DNA of 64,000 nucleotides, taken from positions 248,001-312,000 of the forward strand of contig JAFWYN010000005.1 in NCBI GenBank assembly GCA_017522685.1, given 5' to 3'. The notes below the pieces were generated by a model. It saw only the letters and a list, made by a program, of their open reading frames with translations. It did no database searches and was not told the origin of the DNA. The translations under genes and the position numbers were made by a program. Positions 20,308-27,564 of the stretch are shown one piece after another. The DNA comes from Lachnospiraceae bacterium. Lineage in GTDB: Bacteria; Bacillota_A; Clostridia; Lachnospirales; Lachnospiraceae. How positions within the stretch are numbered: position 1 is the first letter of the stretch; every line of letters begins with the position of its first letter.

Positions 20308-21207
20308 ATGGCTATGTTGGAGATTAAAAATCTGCAGAAGCGCTTTGGCGAAAAGGAAGTGCTGAAAGACTTAAATTTGTCCGTACCGGAAGGAGCTGTA
20401 TTTGGATTCATCGGCAGAAATGGCGCAGGAAAAACCACTACCATGAAAACCGTACTGGGACTTTTAAAGGCGGATGCAGGAGAAATTTATGTAAATGGTG
20501 AAAAAGTTGTCTATGGGCAGACAGGCACTAATCATCATATTGGATATTTGCCGGATGTGCCGGAGTTTTATTCCTTCATGAATGCACCCGAGTATCTGCG
20601 TTTTTGCGGAGAGATTACCGGGATGGACGCAACGAAGATAAAGACACGTAGTGAAGAGCTACTGAAACTGGTAGGTCTGGAAGGAGAAAAGCACCGTATT
20701 AAGGGCTTTTCAAGAGGTATGAAGCAGCGATTGGGCATTGCGCAGGCATTACTGAACAGTCCTAAGCTACTGATTTGTGATGAACCCACCTCTGCCTTGG
20801 ATCCGGTGGGACGTAAGGAGATTCTGGATATTTTACAGCAGGTAAAGGAGCAGACCACAGTACTGTTTTCTACCCATATTTTATCCGATGTGGAGAGAAT
20901 CAGTACGGATATCGCATTCCTGAAGGATGGCAAAATCGCTGTACAGGGTACTTTGGCTGAGGTGCGCGGACAGAATCGTGCAGAGGAATATATTTTGGAA
21001 ACCGTCAGTGAAGAAGGTGCGAAAAGGCTTTGCACGCAGTTCTCTATGGTAAAGCCTGTAGGTCAGACGCAAGTTTCCTTCAGCGGAAGCGAAGAAGTAC
21101 TGTTTCAGGTACTTAGCTTTTTAACGGAGCAAAAGATTCCGGTATTAAAGCTGGAGCGTCAGGAACCCACTCTGGAATCTATGTTTATGGAGGTGCTGGA
21201 AGGATGA
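20308..21207 (+). CDS. ABC transporter ATP-binding protein
   Basis: A 299-residue ABC ATPase of the drug/bacteriocin export type. Walker A is GRNGAGKTT near residue 37, the signature is FSRGMKQRL, Walker B is LLICDEPTSALDPVG, and the switch histidine is in FSTHIL. The last 90 residues form the C-terminal extension common in ABC-2 exporters (YxlF/CcmA-like). It powers the permease encoded next, with a 4-base overlap. A second ATG two codons in is an equally possible start. The substrate is unknown; regulation by the upstream MerR protein is inferred from operon order. Confidence 0.92.
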   Translation: MAMLEIKNLQKRFGEKEVLKDLNLSVPEGAVFGFIGRNGAGKTTTMKTVLGLLKADAGEIYVNGEKVVYGQTGTNHHIGYLPDVPEFYSFMNAPEYLRFCGEITGMDATKIKTRSEELLKLVGLEGEKHRIKGFSRGMKQRLGIAQALLNSPKLLICDEPTSALDPVGRKEILDILQQVKEQTTVLFSTHILSDVERISTDIAFLKDGKIAVQGTLAEVRGQNRAEEYILETVSEEGAKRLCTQFSMVKPVGQTQVSFSGSEEVLFQVLSFLTEQKIPVLKLERQEPTLESMFMEVLEG

Positions 21208-21974
21208 AGACATTGATGGCTTTTATGAAAAAAGAATGGATGGAGCAAATCCGTAGCAGCAGATTATTTATTTTGGGACTTATTTTTCTGGCCGTTGGAA
21301 TTATGAATCCGGCCATCGCTAAGCTGACACCCTGGTTGATGGAGATGGTGGCAGAGTCTATGGAAGAAGCTGGTCTTGCTGTGGTAGAGGTAAAGGTGGA
21401 TGCCATGACCTCCTGGACCCAGTTTTATAAAAATATACCCATGGCATTAATTGCCTTTGTACTTCTGCAAAGCAATATTTTCACCAAGGAATACCAGTCC
21501 GGAACCTTGATTCTGGCGCTGACCAAGGGATTGGAGCGCTATAAGGTAGTACTGGCAAAGACCATTGTATTAATCAGTACCTGGACAGCCGGTTATTGGC
21601 TCTGCTATGGTGTGACCTATGTGTACAACGCTTACTTCTGGGACAATTCCATCGCCAGCCACTTAGGTATGGCAGCCCTGTACTGGTGGCTGATTGGTAT
21701 TTGGGTCATTGCATTGATGATACTTTTTTCCGTTATGAGTAGCAGTAACTCGGGGGTACTTTTGGGCACCGGTGGCGTATTTTTTGCAGTGTACCTGCTG
21801 AGTCTTATCCCCAAACTGAAAGAATACATGCCTACTGAATTGATGGGTGGTATGAATTTACTGATGAAGGCCACAGAGCCCGGTGATTACACCAAGGCAT
21901 TGATGATTGCGGGGATTTCCATGGTGGTATGTTTTATGATTAGTATTCCCTTATTTAATAAACGACGCTTATAA
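21204..21974 (+). CDS. ABC-2 type transporter permease
   Basis: A 256-residue membrane protein with about six hydrophobic segments, beginning MKTLMAFMKKEWMEQIRSSR. This is the cytoplasmic amphipathic start typical of ABC-2 permeases, and it includes the conserved EYQSGTLILALTKGLER region after the second segment. It overlaps the ATPase gene by 4 bases and forms the membrane part of that exporter. It is the last gene of the operon, with a terminator at 21981. Confidence 0.9.
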   Translation: MKTLMAFMKKEWMEQIRSSRLFILGLIFLAVGIMNPAIAKLTPWLMEMVAESMEEAGLAVVEVKVDAMTSWTQFYKNIPMALIAFVLLQSNIFTKEYQSGTLILALTKGLERYKVVLAKTIVLISTWTAGYWLCYGVTYVYNAYFWDNSIASHLGMAALYWWLIGIWVIALMILFSVMSSSNSGVLLGTGGVFFAVYLLSLIPKLKEYMPTELMGGMNLLMKATEPGDYTKALMIAGISMVVCFMISIPLFNKRRL

Positions 21975-21980
21975 AAAATT

Positions 21981-22013
21981 CGGGACACCCCAATGGGTGC
22001 CCCGTTCTTTTTT
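21981..22013. terminator. Terminator between permease and xylanase genes
   Basis: Stem CGGG-A-CACCC with GGGTG-C-CCCG (21981-21990 with 21995-22004), then CTTTTTTT-like T run. It lies between convergent genes. Confidence 0.85.
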
Positions 22014-22054
22014 TACTTTATACAAAATGTGCGAGTATCGGCGTATCCGCTTTT

Positions 22055-23290
22055 TTATTCTTCCTCAAATCCTGCATATTCCTTCATCTGCATTGCGCCA
22101 TAGAAAGCATATTTAGGATTGTAGAATCTATTGTACATCATAGGATTACGATCGCTTCTCCAAGAAAGGTTATCTGCGAAGCCCCAGAAAGTAAAGGAAT
22201 CCATCTTTACTTTACCTTCATCAACTCTCTGCAGGATACCGTTGATTAAGTTATAGTAATAACGACCCTGGTCCTTTAAGTTATCTTCGGTAGCAGGCTT
22301 GATTTTCTGCCATGTACCAAGGGATACATCCAACTCAGTTAAGCAAACCTTTAAGCCTAAGGAACCGATTTTCTCCAAGGTTGCAAAATAGGTATCCAAA
22401 TCATCTTCGGTATATAAATGAGCCTGGAAACCGATACCATCGATTAAGTAGTTACCATCCTTGTCAACCAAGGTCTGTGCAAAATCATACAGAGTGTCGG
22501 TCTTGAACTGCTCATTGTAATCGTTGTAATAAAGGTCAATGTATTCAGGCGCATACTTATCAGCAAAGTAGAATGCCTGCCATAAGTAGTCTTCACCGAT
22601 GGTCTTTAACCACAAGCTGTCACGCTTGCTGCCATCTTCCATCCATGCTTCGTTTACTACGTCATAAGCATAGAACATCTCAATATAGCCTAACTCATCT
22701 AATTTTTCGAAGGTCTGCTTGATATAGCTTTCCATACGAGCCAGCATCACGTCTCTGCTTGCAAGGCCGTTTGCCTTGTCAAAGCCTTCGTAGAAAATCC
22801 AGTCAGGAGTCTGGCTGTGCCAGATGATGGTATGACCACGAAGTGACATATCGTTTTCCTTACACCAGTCTAAAAGGGCAATGGTGGTATCGTTGAATTT
22901 TACTACCAAATCATTGGCTGCAATACTTTCTTCTTTGCTCAAAACAGCTTCCGGCTTCAAGTGATTCTCAAAGGTAATACTGTTGAACTGCTCGTTAATG
23001 ATTTCCACACATTTCTTATTCTTAATCATATAGTCGGAAAGACAGGTACCTGCTTTAATGCCGTGCTTTGCAAATAAGCTCTGGAAGGTTTCTGTTACGA
23101 TAATCGGTTCGGGGGTAGGTTCCGGTGTAGCGGTAGGCTCCGGAGTAGGTTCAGCAGTGGGTGCAGGTGTGGCTTCTGCCTCTGCAGTGGGTGTAGGGGT
23201 TGCTTCCGGTGCAGCGGTTTCCTTAGCAGAGCAAGCTGTCATGGAAAGTGCAAGCAACGCGGTAAGTAATCCGAGTTTCCATTTTTTCAT
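22055..23290 (-). CDS. Endo-1,4-beta-xylanase, glycoside hydrolase family 10, lipoprotein
   Basis: A 411-residue secreted enzyme. The N-terminus is a lipoprotein signal (LLALSMTAC, lipid-attached C20), followed by a Pro/Thr/Ala/Glu-rich linker (about residues 27-63) that holds the enzyme off the membrane. The remainder is a GH10 TIM barrel with the hallmarks LRGHTIIWHSQTPDW, the acid/base glutamate E214 in DVVNEAW and the nucleophile E319 in LTELDVS. It cleaves internal xylan bonds at the cell surface, in line with a plant-fibre-using gut bacterium. A TATAAT-like -10 lies upstream on the reverse strand near 23381-23386, with no clear -35. It appears to be monocistronic. Confidence 0.95.
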   Translation of the reverse strand: MKKWKLGLLTALLALSMTACSAKETAAPEATPTPTAEAEATPAPTAEPTPEPTATPEPTPEPIIVTETFQSLFAKHGIKAGTCLSDYMIKNKKCVEIINEQFNSITFENHLKPEAVLSKEESIAANDLVVKFNDTTIALLDWCKENDMSLRGHTIIWHSQTPDWIFYEGFDKANGLASRDVMLARMESYIKQTFEKLDELGYIEMFYAYDVVNEAWMEDGSKRDSLWLKTIGEDYLWQAFYFADKYAPEYIDLYYNDYNEQFKTDTLYDFAQTLVDKDGNYLIDGIGFQAHLYTEDDLDTYFATLEKIGSLGLKVCLTELDVSLGTWQKIKPATEDNLKDQGRYYYNLINGILQRVDEGKVKMDSFTFWGFADNLSWRSDRNPMMYNRFYNPKYAFYGAMQMKEYAGFEEE

Positions 23291-23442
23291 GTGATTTTCT
23301 CCTCCTTATTCCTTGAAAATCTGTAACGATAAAGAAGCTTTCCCAAAAGAACTCCCCATCGTCATTTATCATACTGTTCTATTATACTGATTTTTGGAAG
23401 GTATTGGCTTTTCATTTCTTGCGGAATATTATCCATTTATTG

Positions 23443-23751
23443 CTATAAAACTAAAACCCAGCGCCCCTCCGTCTGGTAATAAATCAGTTTGGCAGGAATC
23501 CCCTGTTCCAAAAGAGTGAGGGTACAGTCGAACTCCACGGAGGGAATGCCGGCGTATTTTTTCTTTTCCTGATAGTGGACTTCTATCTTACGGATGATTA
23601 ACATTTCGCCATCCTCATCCCGCACTTTGATCATAAGGGGAATCATCTTGCCGGTACTGGTGAACCAGCATTCACAGGCGATTTCTTTTTGTATTCCCCG
23701 GACAAATCCGGCATCAGTTTCTTTGTGATTGGTTCCGATACCAAAGGCCAC
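23443..23751 (-). CDS. Uncharacterised protein co-transcribed with the Y-family polymerase
   Basis: The 102-residue protein starts MAFGIGTNHKETDAGF and ends RWVLVL. It is mostly beta-strand-forming, with no signal peptide, membrane segment or known motif that I recognise. It begins 23 bases after the stop of the polymerase gene on the same strand, and a ribosome-binding site (AGGAGGAA on the reverse strand) precedes the ATG. The LexA-type box before the polymerase would control it too. A helper role in translesion synthesis is inference from position only. Confidence 0.6.
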   Translation of the reverse strand: MAFGIGTNHKETDAGFVRGIQKEIACECWFTSTGKMIPLMIKVRDEDGEMLIIRKIEVHYQEKKKYAGIPSVEFDCTLTLLEQGIPAKLIYYQTEGRWVLVL

Positions 23752-23774
23752 GAAGATTCCTCCTTTCTGAAGAA

Positions 23775-25058
23775 TTACTTATGATTTGTGTGCAGGGGCT
23801 CCAGTGAATCATAATCCACACTTCGTTTTTCCCTGGAGATACCGCCACTCATATGGTCAATGGGTTGGTTCAGGAAGATGGCCCGCTGTACGGAATCGAT
23901 TCCGAAACGCTCCCTTATACGGTCTGTCGTGAAATCCATCCGGGCCAGCTTTTCATAATCCAAAGTATCAAACAGCGTAAGTTGGCGGCTGAAATCACTG
24001 TCCTGTACACGGAAGGTGTGAATCCCAAGATGACGGACGGGAGCACCGTTCCAAAGCTCCTCAAATAATTCGCAGGCGCAGTCATAAATGGTCAGAGTCA
24101 GGTTGGTGGAGGAGGGAAGGCGTCTTTGGTGGGACATGTAGGAAAGGTCGCTGTAGCGGATGCCTACGGCGATCACCTCCGCCTGAACCTTATCCTCCCG
24201 CAAGCGGTTACCCACCGTTTCTGCCAGTGCCAGCAGGACCTTTCGGGCATTGGGGACATCCACCACATCAAAGGGGATGGTGGTGCTGTTACCGTAGCCC
24301 TTGTTGGGTGTGGGAGCAGAAAGCACCGGGGAACAATCTATCCCGTGGGCAAAACCCCAGATGATTTCTCCCTGCTTTTTCAGAATGCTGCGTAACCATA
24401 CCGGGTCAGCGGCAGCCAGGTCACCGATGGTCTTAATCCCTACTGCGAACAGCTTTTTCGTGGTAGCACGTCCCACAAAAAACAAATCGGAAACGGACAG
24501 GGGCCACATTTTCTCTTCTATTTCCTCCGGATATAGGGTATGCACCAAGTCCGGTTTCTTAAAATCCGAGGCCATTTTGGCCAGAAGCTTGTTGCAGGAA
24601 ACACCGATATTGACCGTAAATCCCAGCTCATTTTTAATACGTTCCCGTATTTCGTTGGCGGCCTCCACGGGAGTACCGAATAAATGACAGCTGGCACTCA
24701 TATCCACAAAGGCTTCGTCAATACTGTACTGTTCCACCACATCCGAATACTCCCGCAAAATCTCCATAAAAGCAGCAGAACATTGTTCGTACAGATTGTA
24801 ATGGGGCGGCACCAGCGTAAGATTCGGGCATTTGCGTTGTGCCTCCAAAAGGGTTTCGCCGGTCTGGACGCCGTATTTCTTGGCCGGAAGGGATTTGGCC
24901 AGGATAATACCGTGACGCAAAGTCATATCCCCGCCTACTGCCGAAGGAATCTCCCGTAAATCCAGAGTTTCACCGCGATGGGCCAAACGATAAACAGCCT
25001 CCCAGGAAAGGAAGGCTGAGTTGACATCTATATGAAAAATAATATTTTTCGAACTCAT
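23775..25058 (-). CDS. Y-family DNA polymerase (DinB/UmuC-like)
   Basis: A 427-residue translesion polymerase. Motifs are IFHIDVNSAFLSWEAV at the start (first catalytic Asp), the palm motif YSIDEAFVDMS with the catalytic D-E pair, and the thumb helix-hairpin-helix region (FFVGRATTKKLFAVGIKTIGDLA). The little-finger domain occupies about residues 245-380. Such enzymes copy damaged DNA during the SOS response. A LexA-type box (25119-25132) lies 61 bases before the start codon. The C-terminal tail may carry a clamp-binding peptide (RQLTLFD). DinB or a UmuC/YqjW-type annotation are both possible. Confidence 0.92.
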   Translation of the reverse strand: MSSKNIIFHIDVNSAFLSWEAVYRLAHRGETLDLREIPSAVGGDMTLRHGIILAKSLPAKKYGVQTGETLLEAQRKCPNLTLVPPHYNLYEQCSAAFMEILREYSDVVEQYSIDEAFVDMSASCHLFGTPVEAANEIRERIKNELGFTVNIGVSCNKLLAKMASDFKKPDLVHTLYPEEIEEKMWPLSVSDLFFVGRATTKKLFAVGIKTIGDLAAADPVWLRSILKKQGEIIWGFAHGIDCSPVLSAPTPNKGYGNSTTIPFDVVDVPNARKVLLALAETVGNRLREDKVQAEVIAVGIRYSDLSYMSHQRRLPSSTNLTLTIYDCACELFEELWNGAPVRHLGIHTFRVQDSDFSRQLTLFDTLDYEKLARMDFTTDRIRERFGIDSVQRAIFLNQPIDHMSGGISREKRSVDYDSLEPLHTNHK

Positions 25059-25118
25059 GATACACTTATGTAATGTGGCCCGGAAGCCTCACTACAACCT
25101 CCTGTGACCACATTATAG

Positions 25119-25132
25119 CAAACATATGTTCG
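25119..25132. promoter_or_regulatory. LexA (SOS) box
   Basis: CAAACATATGTTCG differs by one base from the Gram-positive LexA consensus CGAACNNNNGTTCG. It lies between the Y-family polymerase and the SRAP gene, at promoter distance from the polymerase start. Confidence 0.75.
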
Positions 25133-25171
25133 AATTTCAAGAGGAAATTAATGTATGAGGGCATGGCGCGT

Positions 25172-25774
25172 TCAAAATAAACTCATCTGTTCGAACTCGG
25201 TCCCACGTTCCAGCAGGTAGGGTACTTTCAGCAAAATTTCCTTCGCAGCATGCAAATTCAACATCCAGGGCAAAATCTCCTCTTCATCCAGTAATAAGGG
25301 CATCCGGTCATGGACCGGTTCCATGGAAGGATTGGCCGCAGTGGTCAGAATCACGAAACAATTGCCTTCTTCATAGGGGTTATAAAGACCGGCCATAAAA
25401 ATAGCAGGATGGTTCTTGCGGTAAAAGGTACTTTTTTCCTTGCGGCTGTTCCATTCGTAAAAGCCGGCAGCAGGCACCACAATCCGGCGATTCACCATGG
25501 CATCCCGGAAGGTAGGCTTTGTAAGGGCGGATTCGCTTCGCGCATTGAAAAGCACCTGCTTTCCGTCAAAGCCGGGGAGTCCCCACTTTTGCATACGGCA
25601 GCAAAGGGTTCGGTCATCGGCCATCAGTATGGGTGCCTTATCCGTGGGACGGATGTCACCGGAAGCAAGCAGAATAGGTTCATTGGTTATGCTTGCCGCC
25701 TTTTCTTCTGCCATGCGGATGATTCGTTCAATTTCTTTGGCTGTATCGTCATCTACATAATATCTGCCGCACAT
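25172..25774 (-). CDS. SRAP-domain protein (YedK/HMCES family)
   Basis: A 200-residue protein starting MCGRYYVDDD. In this family Cys2 becomes the N-terminal residue and forms a covalent thiazolidine link with abasic sites in single-stranded DNA. The other family hallmarks are present: FNARSES, PAAGFYEW and the HDRMPLLL motif with the active-site histidine. The ATG at 25774 is chosen because Cys2 must follow the initiator Met, and AAGGAGG lies upstream. The longer in-frame extension has no support. It sits just upstream of the SOS-regulated polymerase on the same strand, consistent with a DNA-damage neighbourhood. Confidence 0.93.
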   Translation of the reverse strand: MCGRYYVDDDTAKEIERIIRMAEEKAASITNEPILLASGDIRPTDKAPILMADDRTLCCRMQKWGLPGFDGKQVLFNARSESALTKPTFRDAMVNRRIVVPAAGFYEWNSRKEKSTFYRKNHPAIFMAGLYNPYEEGNCFVILTTAANPSMEPVHDRMPLLLDEEEILPWMLNLHAAKEILLKVPYLLERGTEFEQMSLF

Positions 25775-25904
25775 AGGAGCCTCCTTAAGTATTGTTATAT
25801 TAATATTACTATAATCGTTATGATTTGAAAACACCTTGCAATACCTTCTGAAATATGCTACCATACCCTTGCATAAAAGAATATGGAAACATTGCAGGTG
25901 TCCA

Positions 25905-25947
25905 ATAGACTTATTACATAAGTCTATGAGAAATGCTGACGCATTTC
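25905..25947. promoter_or_regulatory. Two palindromes upstream of the cobalamin riboswitch
   Basis: A perfect 10-bp inverted repeat ATAGACTTAT-TAC-ATAAGTCTAT (25905-25927) is followed by hairpin GAAATGC-TGAC-GCATTTC (25930-25947). The first could be an operator overlapping the riboswitch promoter; the second resembles the hairpin in the gyrB-gyrA spacer. Confidence 0.45.
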
Positions 25948-25971
25948 TGAGTAGATTTATATATTTCTGAT

Positions 25972-26135
25972 TGGGTGAAAAGGGAAGCAGGTGTAAGTCC
26001 TGCACGAACTCGTCGCTGTAAGAGAGGAGCTGTTTTTCCACAGGTTTTGTAAACCGTGAAAGTCACTGGGGGATAATTCCCGGGAAGATGAAAAACAGTG
26101 TGGATACTTAAGTCAGAAGACCTGCCTGGGATGGT
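25972..26135 (+). promoter_or_regulatory. Cobalamin (adenosylcobalamin-type) riboswitch
   Basis: The leader shows the class hallmarks in order: GGGAAGCAGGTGTAAGTCC near 25982, a CGTCGCTGTAAG segment, GAAAGTCACTGGGGG near 26059, GTGTGGATAC and the B12 box AAGTCAGAAGACCTGCC at 26110-26126. The terminator-like hairpin at 26270 probably acts as the expression platform. The riboswitch is expected to shut off the downstream uptake genes when cobalamin is plentiful. The 25775-26337 gap holds nothing else apart from the palindromes described separately. Confidence 0.92.
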
Positions 26136-26269
26136 ACGCAAAAGACCACGAGTAACTGGTTCGTACATAATGGTATGGGAAGAATTGTCGCTTTTTATAC
26201 CGGGTGGGTGTTCGAAAGAGGACCTGCTTTATTAAGGTGCGCAAAACTTTAATAACTATGTATGCATGT

Positions 26270-26310
26270 AACCCTTTGCTGTATGGCAGAGGGTTTTCTT
26301 TTTCTTTTTT
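26270..26310 (+). terminator. Rho-independent terminator of the riboswitch
   Basis: AACCCTTTGC paired with GCAGAGGGTT (26270-26279 with 26286-26295, one mismatch region) then a long T-rich run. It lies between the aptamer and the first gene, as expected for transcriptional control. Confidence 0.8.
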
Positions 26311-26337
26311 AGCAAATAAAGGAAAGGAGGCAAAGCA

Positions 26338-26751
26338 ATGGCAGAGACCAAAAAATGTAACAAAAAAGCCCTGATAGCGGTAGGAATATTGGTAGTGGTG
26401 TTGGCGGCTATGGCAGCAATCTTTTTTATCTTCCGTCCCAAGCCGGCAGAGGGCAGCAAGTCCATTACCATCGAGGTTATCAACAGCACTCAGGAATCTA
26501 AGATGTATGAGCTGAAGACGGATGCAGAGTACCTGCGTCAGGCTATGGAAGAAGCTAAGGGTCTGGAATTTTCCGGCACCGAAAGTGAGGAATTCGGATT
26601 GACTCTGATTACCGTGAACGGCGAAGATACCGATTTTAATAATGGTTCCTATTGGGGCATTTTCGTAAATGGTGAATATGGTATGTACGGTATTGATTCC
26701 CAGCCGGTTTATGACGGGGATGCATTTCAGATTGTTTACACTGTTTATTAG
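26338..26751 (+). CDS. Membrane-anchored DUF4430 (transcobalamin-like C-terminal) domain protein
   Basis: A 137-residue protein with a short basic start, one membrane segment or uncleaved signal (about residues 10-34) and an extracytoplasmic domain: TIEVINSTQESKMYELKTDAEYLRQAMEEAKG, then NNGSYWGIFVNGEYG and a C-terminal DAFQIVYTVY. This matches the DUF4430 fold, which resembles the C-terminal beta domain of transcobalamin and intrinsic factor. A consensus AAAGGAGG precedes the ATG. Placement directly behind a cobalamin riboswitch and before an ECF S-component suggests that it helps capture corrinoids at the cell surface. The binding role is inferred. Confidence 0.83.
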   Translation: MAETKKCNKKALIAVGILVVVLAAMAAIFFIFRPKPAEGSKSITIEVINSTQESKMYELKTDAEYLRQAMEEAKGLEFSGTESEEFGLTLITVNGEDTDFNNGSYWGIFVNGEYGMYGIDSQPVYDGDAFQIVYTVY

Positions 26752-26788
26752 GCAGAGGAAAGTTTAGAAAAAGGAAAGGAGGGAAAGC

Positions 26789-27325
26789 ATGAAGTCTGGG
26801 AAAGCAGGTTTGACCATAAAGGATATTACCCTGATTGGTATGATGGTGGCGGTCATAGAGGTCTGCAAATTGGCCTTGGCCTGGGCAGCCAATATTGAGC
26901 TGGTTAGCTTTCTGTTTATCATGTTTACCCTCTTTTTCGGTAAGAAGGTGGCATTTGTGGTGCCGGTGTTTATCCTGATTGAGGGGGCCGTGTACGGAGT
27001 GGGAGACTGGTGGTTTATGTACTTGTACGTCTGGCCCATACTGGTACTTATCACATGGGTATTTCGGGAGCAGGACTCGGTATGGTTTTGGTGCGTAGTT
27101 TCTTCCCTGTTTGGCTTTGCCTTTGGTTTTTTATGTTCTTTCACCTATGTTATAATGGGCGCAGTGGATGGAGGAATCCGAAACGGATTGACAGTAGGAT
27201 TTGCCAAGTGGATATCAGGAATTCCCTTTGATATTCCCCACGGGGTAGGCAATTTTGTGATAATGATGGTTCTGTATCATCCGGTACGGAAGGTTCTAAA
27301 GGAGGCAAAGAAGCTGTATGACTGA
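26789..27325 (+). CDS. ECF transporter S component, probable cobalamin/corrinoid uptake
   Basis: A 178-residue membrane protein with about five to six hydrophobic segments. Its N-terminus (TIKDITLIGMMVAVIEVCKLALAWAANIE) is of the QueT/CblT-like S-component type, with an Ala-rich first helix. S components bind the vitamin and share the energising module (EcfA, EcfA', EcfT) encoded elsewhere; none is in this window. Specificity for cobalamin or a precursor is inferred from the riboswitch and the neighbouring DUF4430 and Cys-rich genes. AAAGGAGGG precedes the ATG, and the gene overlaps the next by 8 bases. Confidence 0.85.
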   Translation: MKSGKAGLTIKDITLIGMMVAVIEVCKLALAWAANIELVSFLFIMFTLFFGKKVAFVVPVFILIEGAVYGVGDWWFMYLYVWPILVLITWVFREQDSVWFWCVVSSLFGFAFGFLCSFTYVIMGAVDGGIRNGLTVGFAKWISGIPFDIPHGVGNFVIMMVLYHPVRKVLKEAKKLYD

Positions 27326-27557
27326 GAATTCTTATCGTTTTTTTCAAAATAAGGAGTGCAAATATTTTCCCTGCCATAAGGGAGCGGAGGAGTTAAACTG
27401 TTTGTTTTGTTATTGTCCCCTGTATGCCATGAATCCCTGTCCGGGAAGTTGTACCTATCTGGAGTCTGGCGGCAAAAAAATAAAGGAATGTACCGATTGT
27501 ACATTCCCTCATGAACCGCAAAATTATGATGTGATTATGGAGCTGCTGGGTGAGTAG
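27318..27557 (+). CDS. Cysteine-rich small-domain protein
   Basis: A 79-residue protein with ten cysteines in a conserved order (NKECKYFPCHKG, LNCLFCYCPLY, NPCPGSC, IKECTDCTFPH), the pattern of the Cys-rich small domain. In other genomes that domain is found alone or fused to cobinamide-salvage enzymes such as adenosylcobinamide amidohydrolase. It probably binds zinc or an iron-sulphur cluster. It is the last gene of the riboswitch operon, overlapping the S-component by 8 bases, which strengthens the corrinoid assignment of the whole unit. Confidence 0.83.
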   Translation: MTENSYRFFQNKECKYFPCHKGAEELNCLFCYCPLYAMNPCPGSCTYLESGGKKIKECTDCTFPHEPQNYDVIMELLGE

Positions 27558-27564
27558 CTCTTTT

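Noticed and set aside
22055..22070. Selecting xylanase and polyamine genes as evidence for a particular genus
   Set aside because: GH10 enzymes and homospermidine synthase occur widely in Lachnospiraceae, so the window does not identify a genus.
23058..23294. Repetitive Gly/Val/Ser frame on the + strand opposite the xylanase linker
   Set aside because: It is the complement of the Thr/Pro-rich linker of a lipoprotein and has no independent signal.
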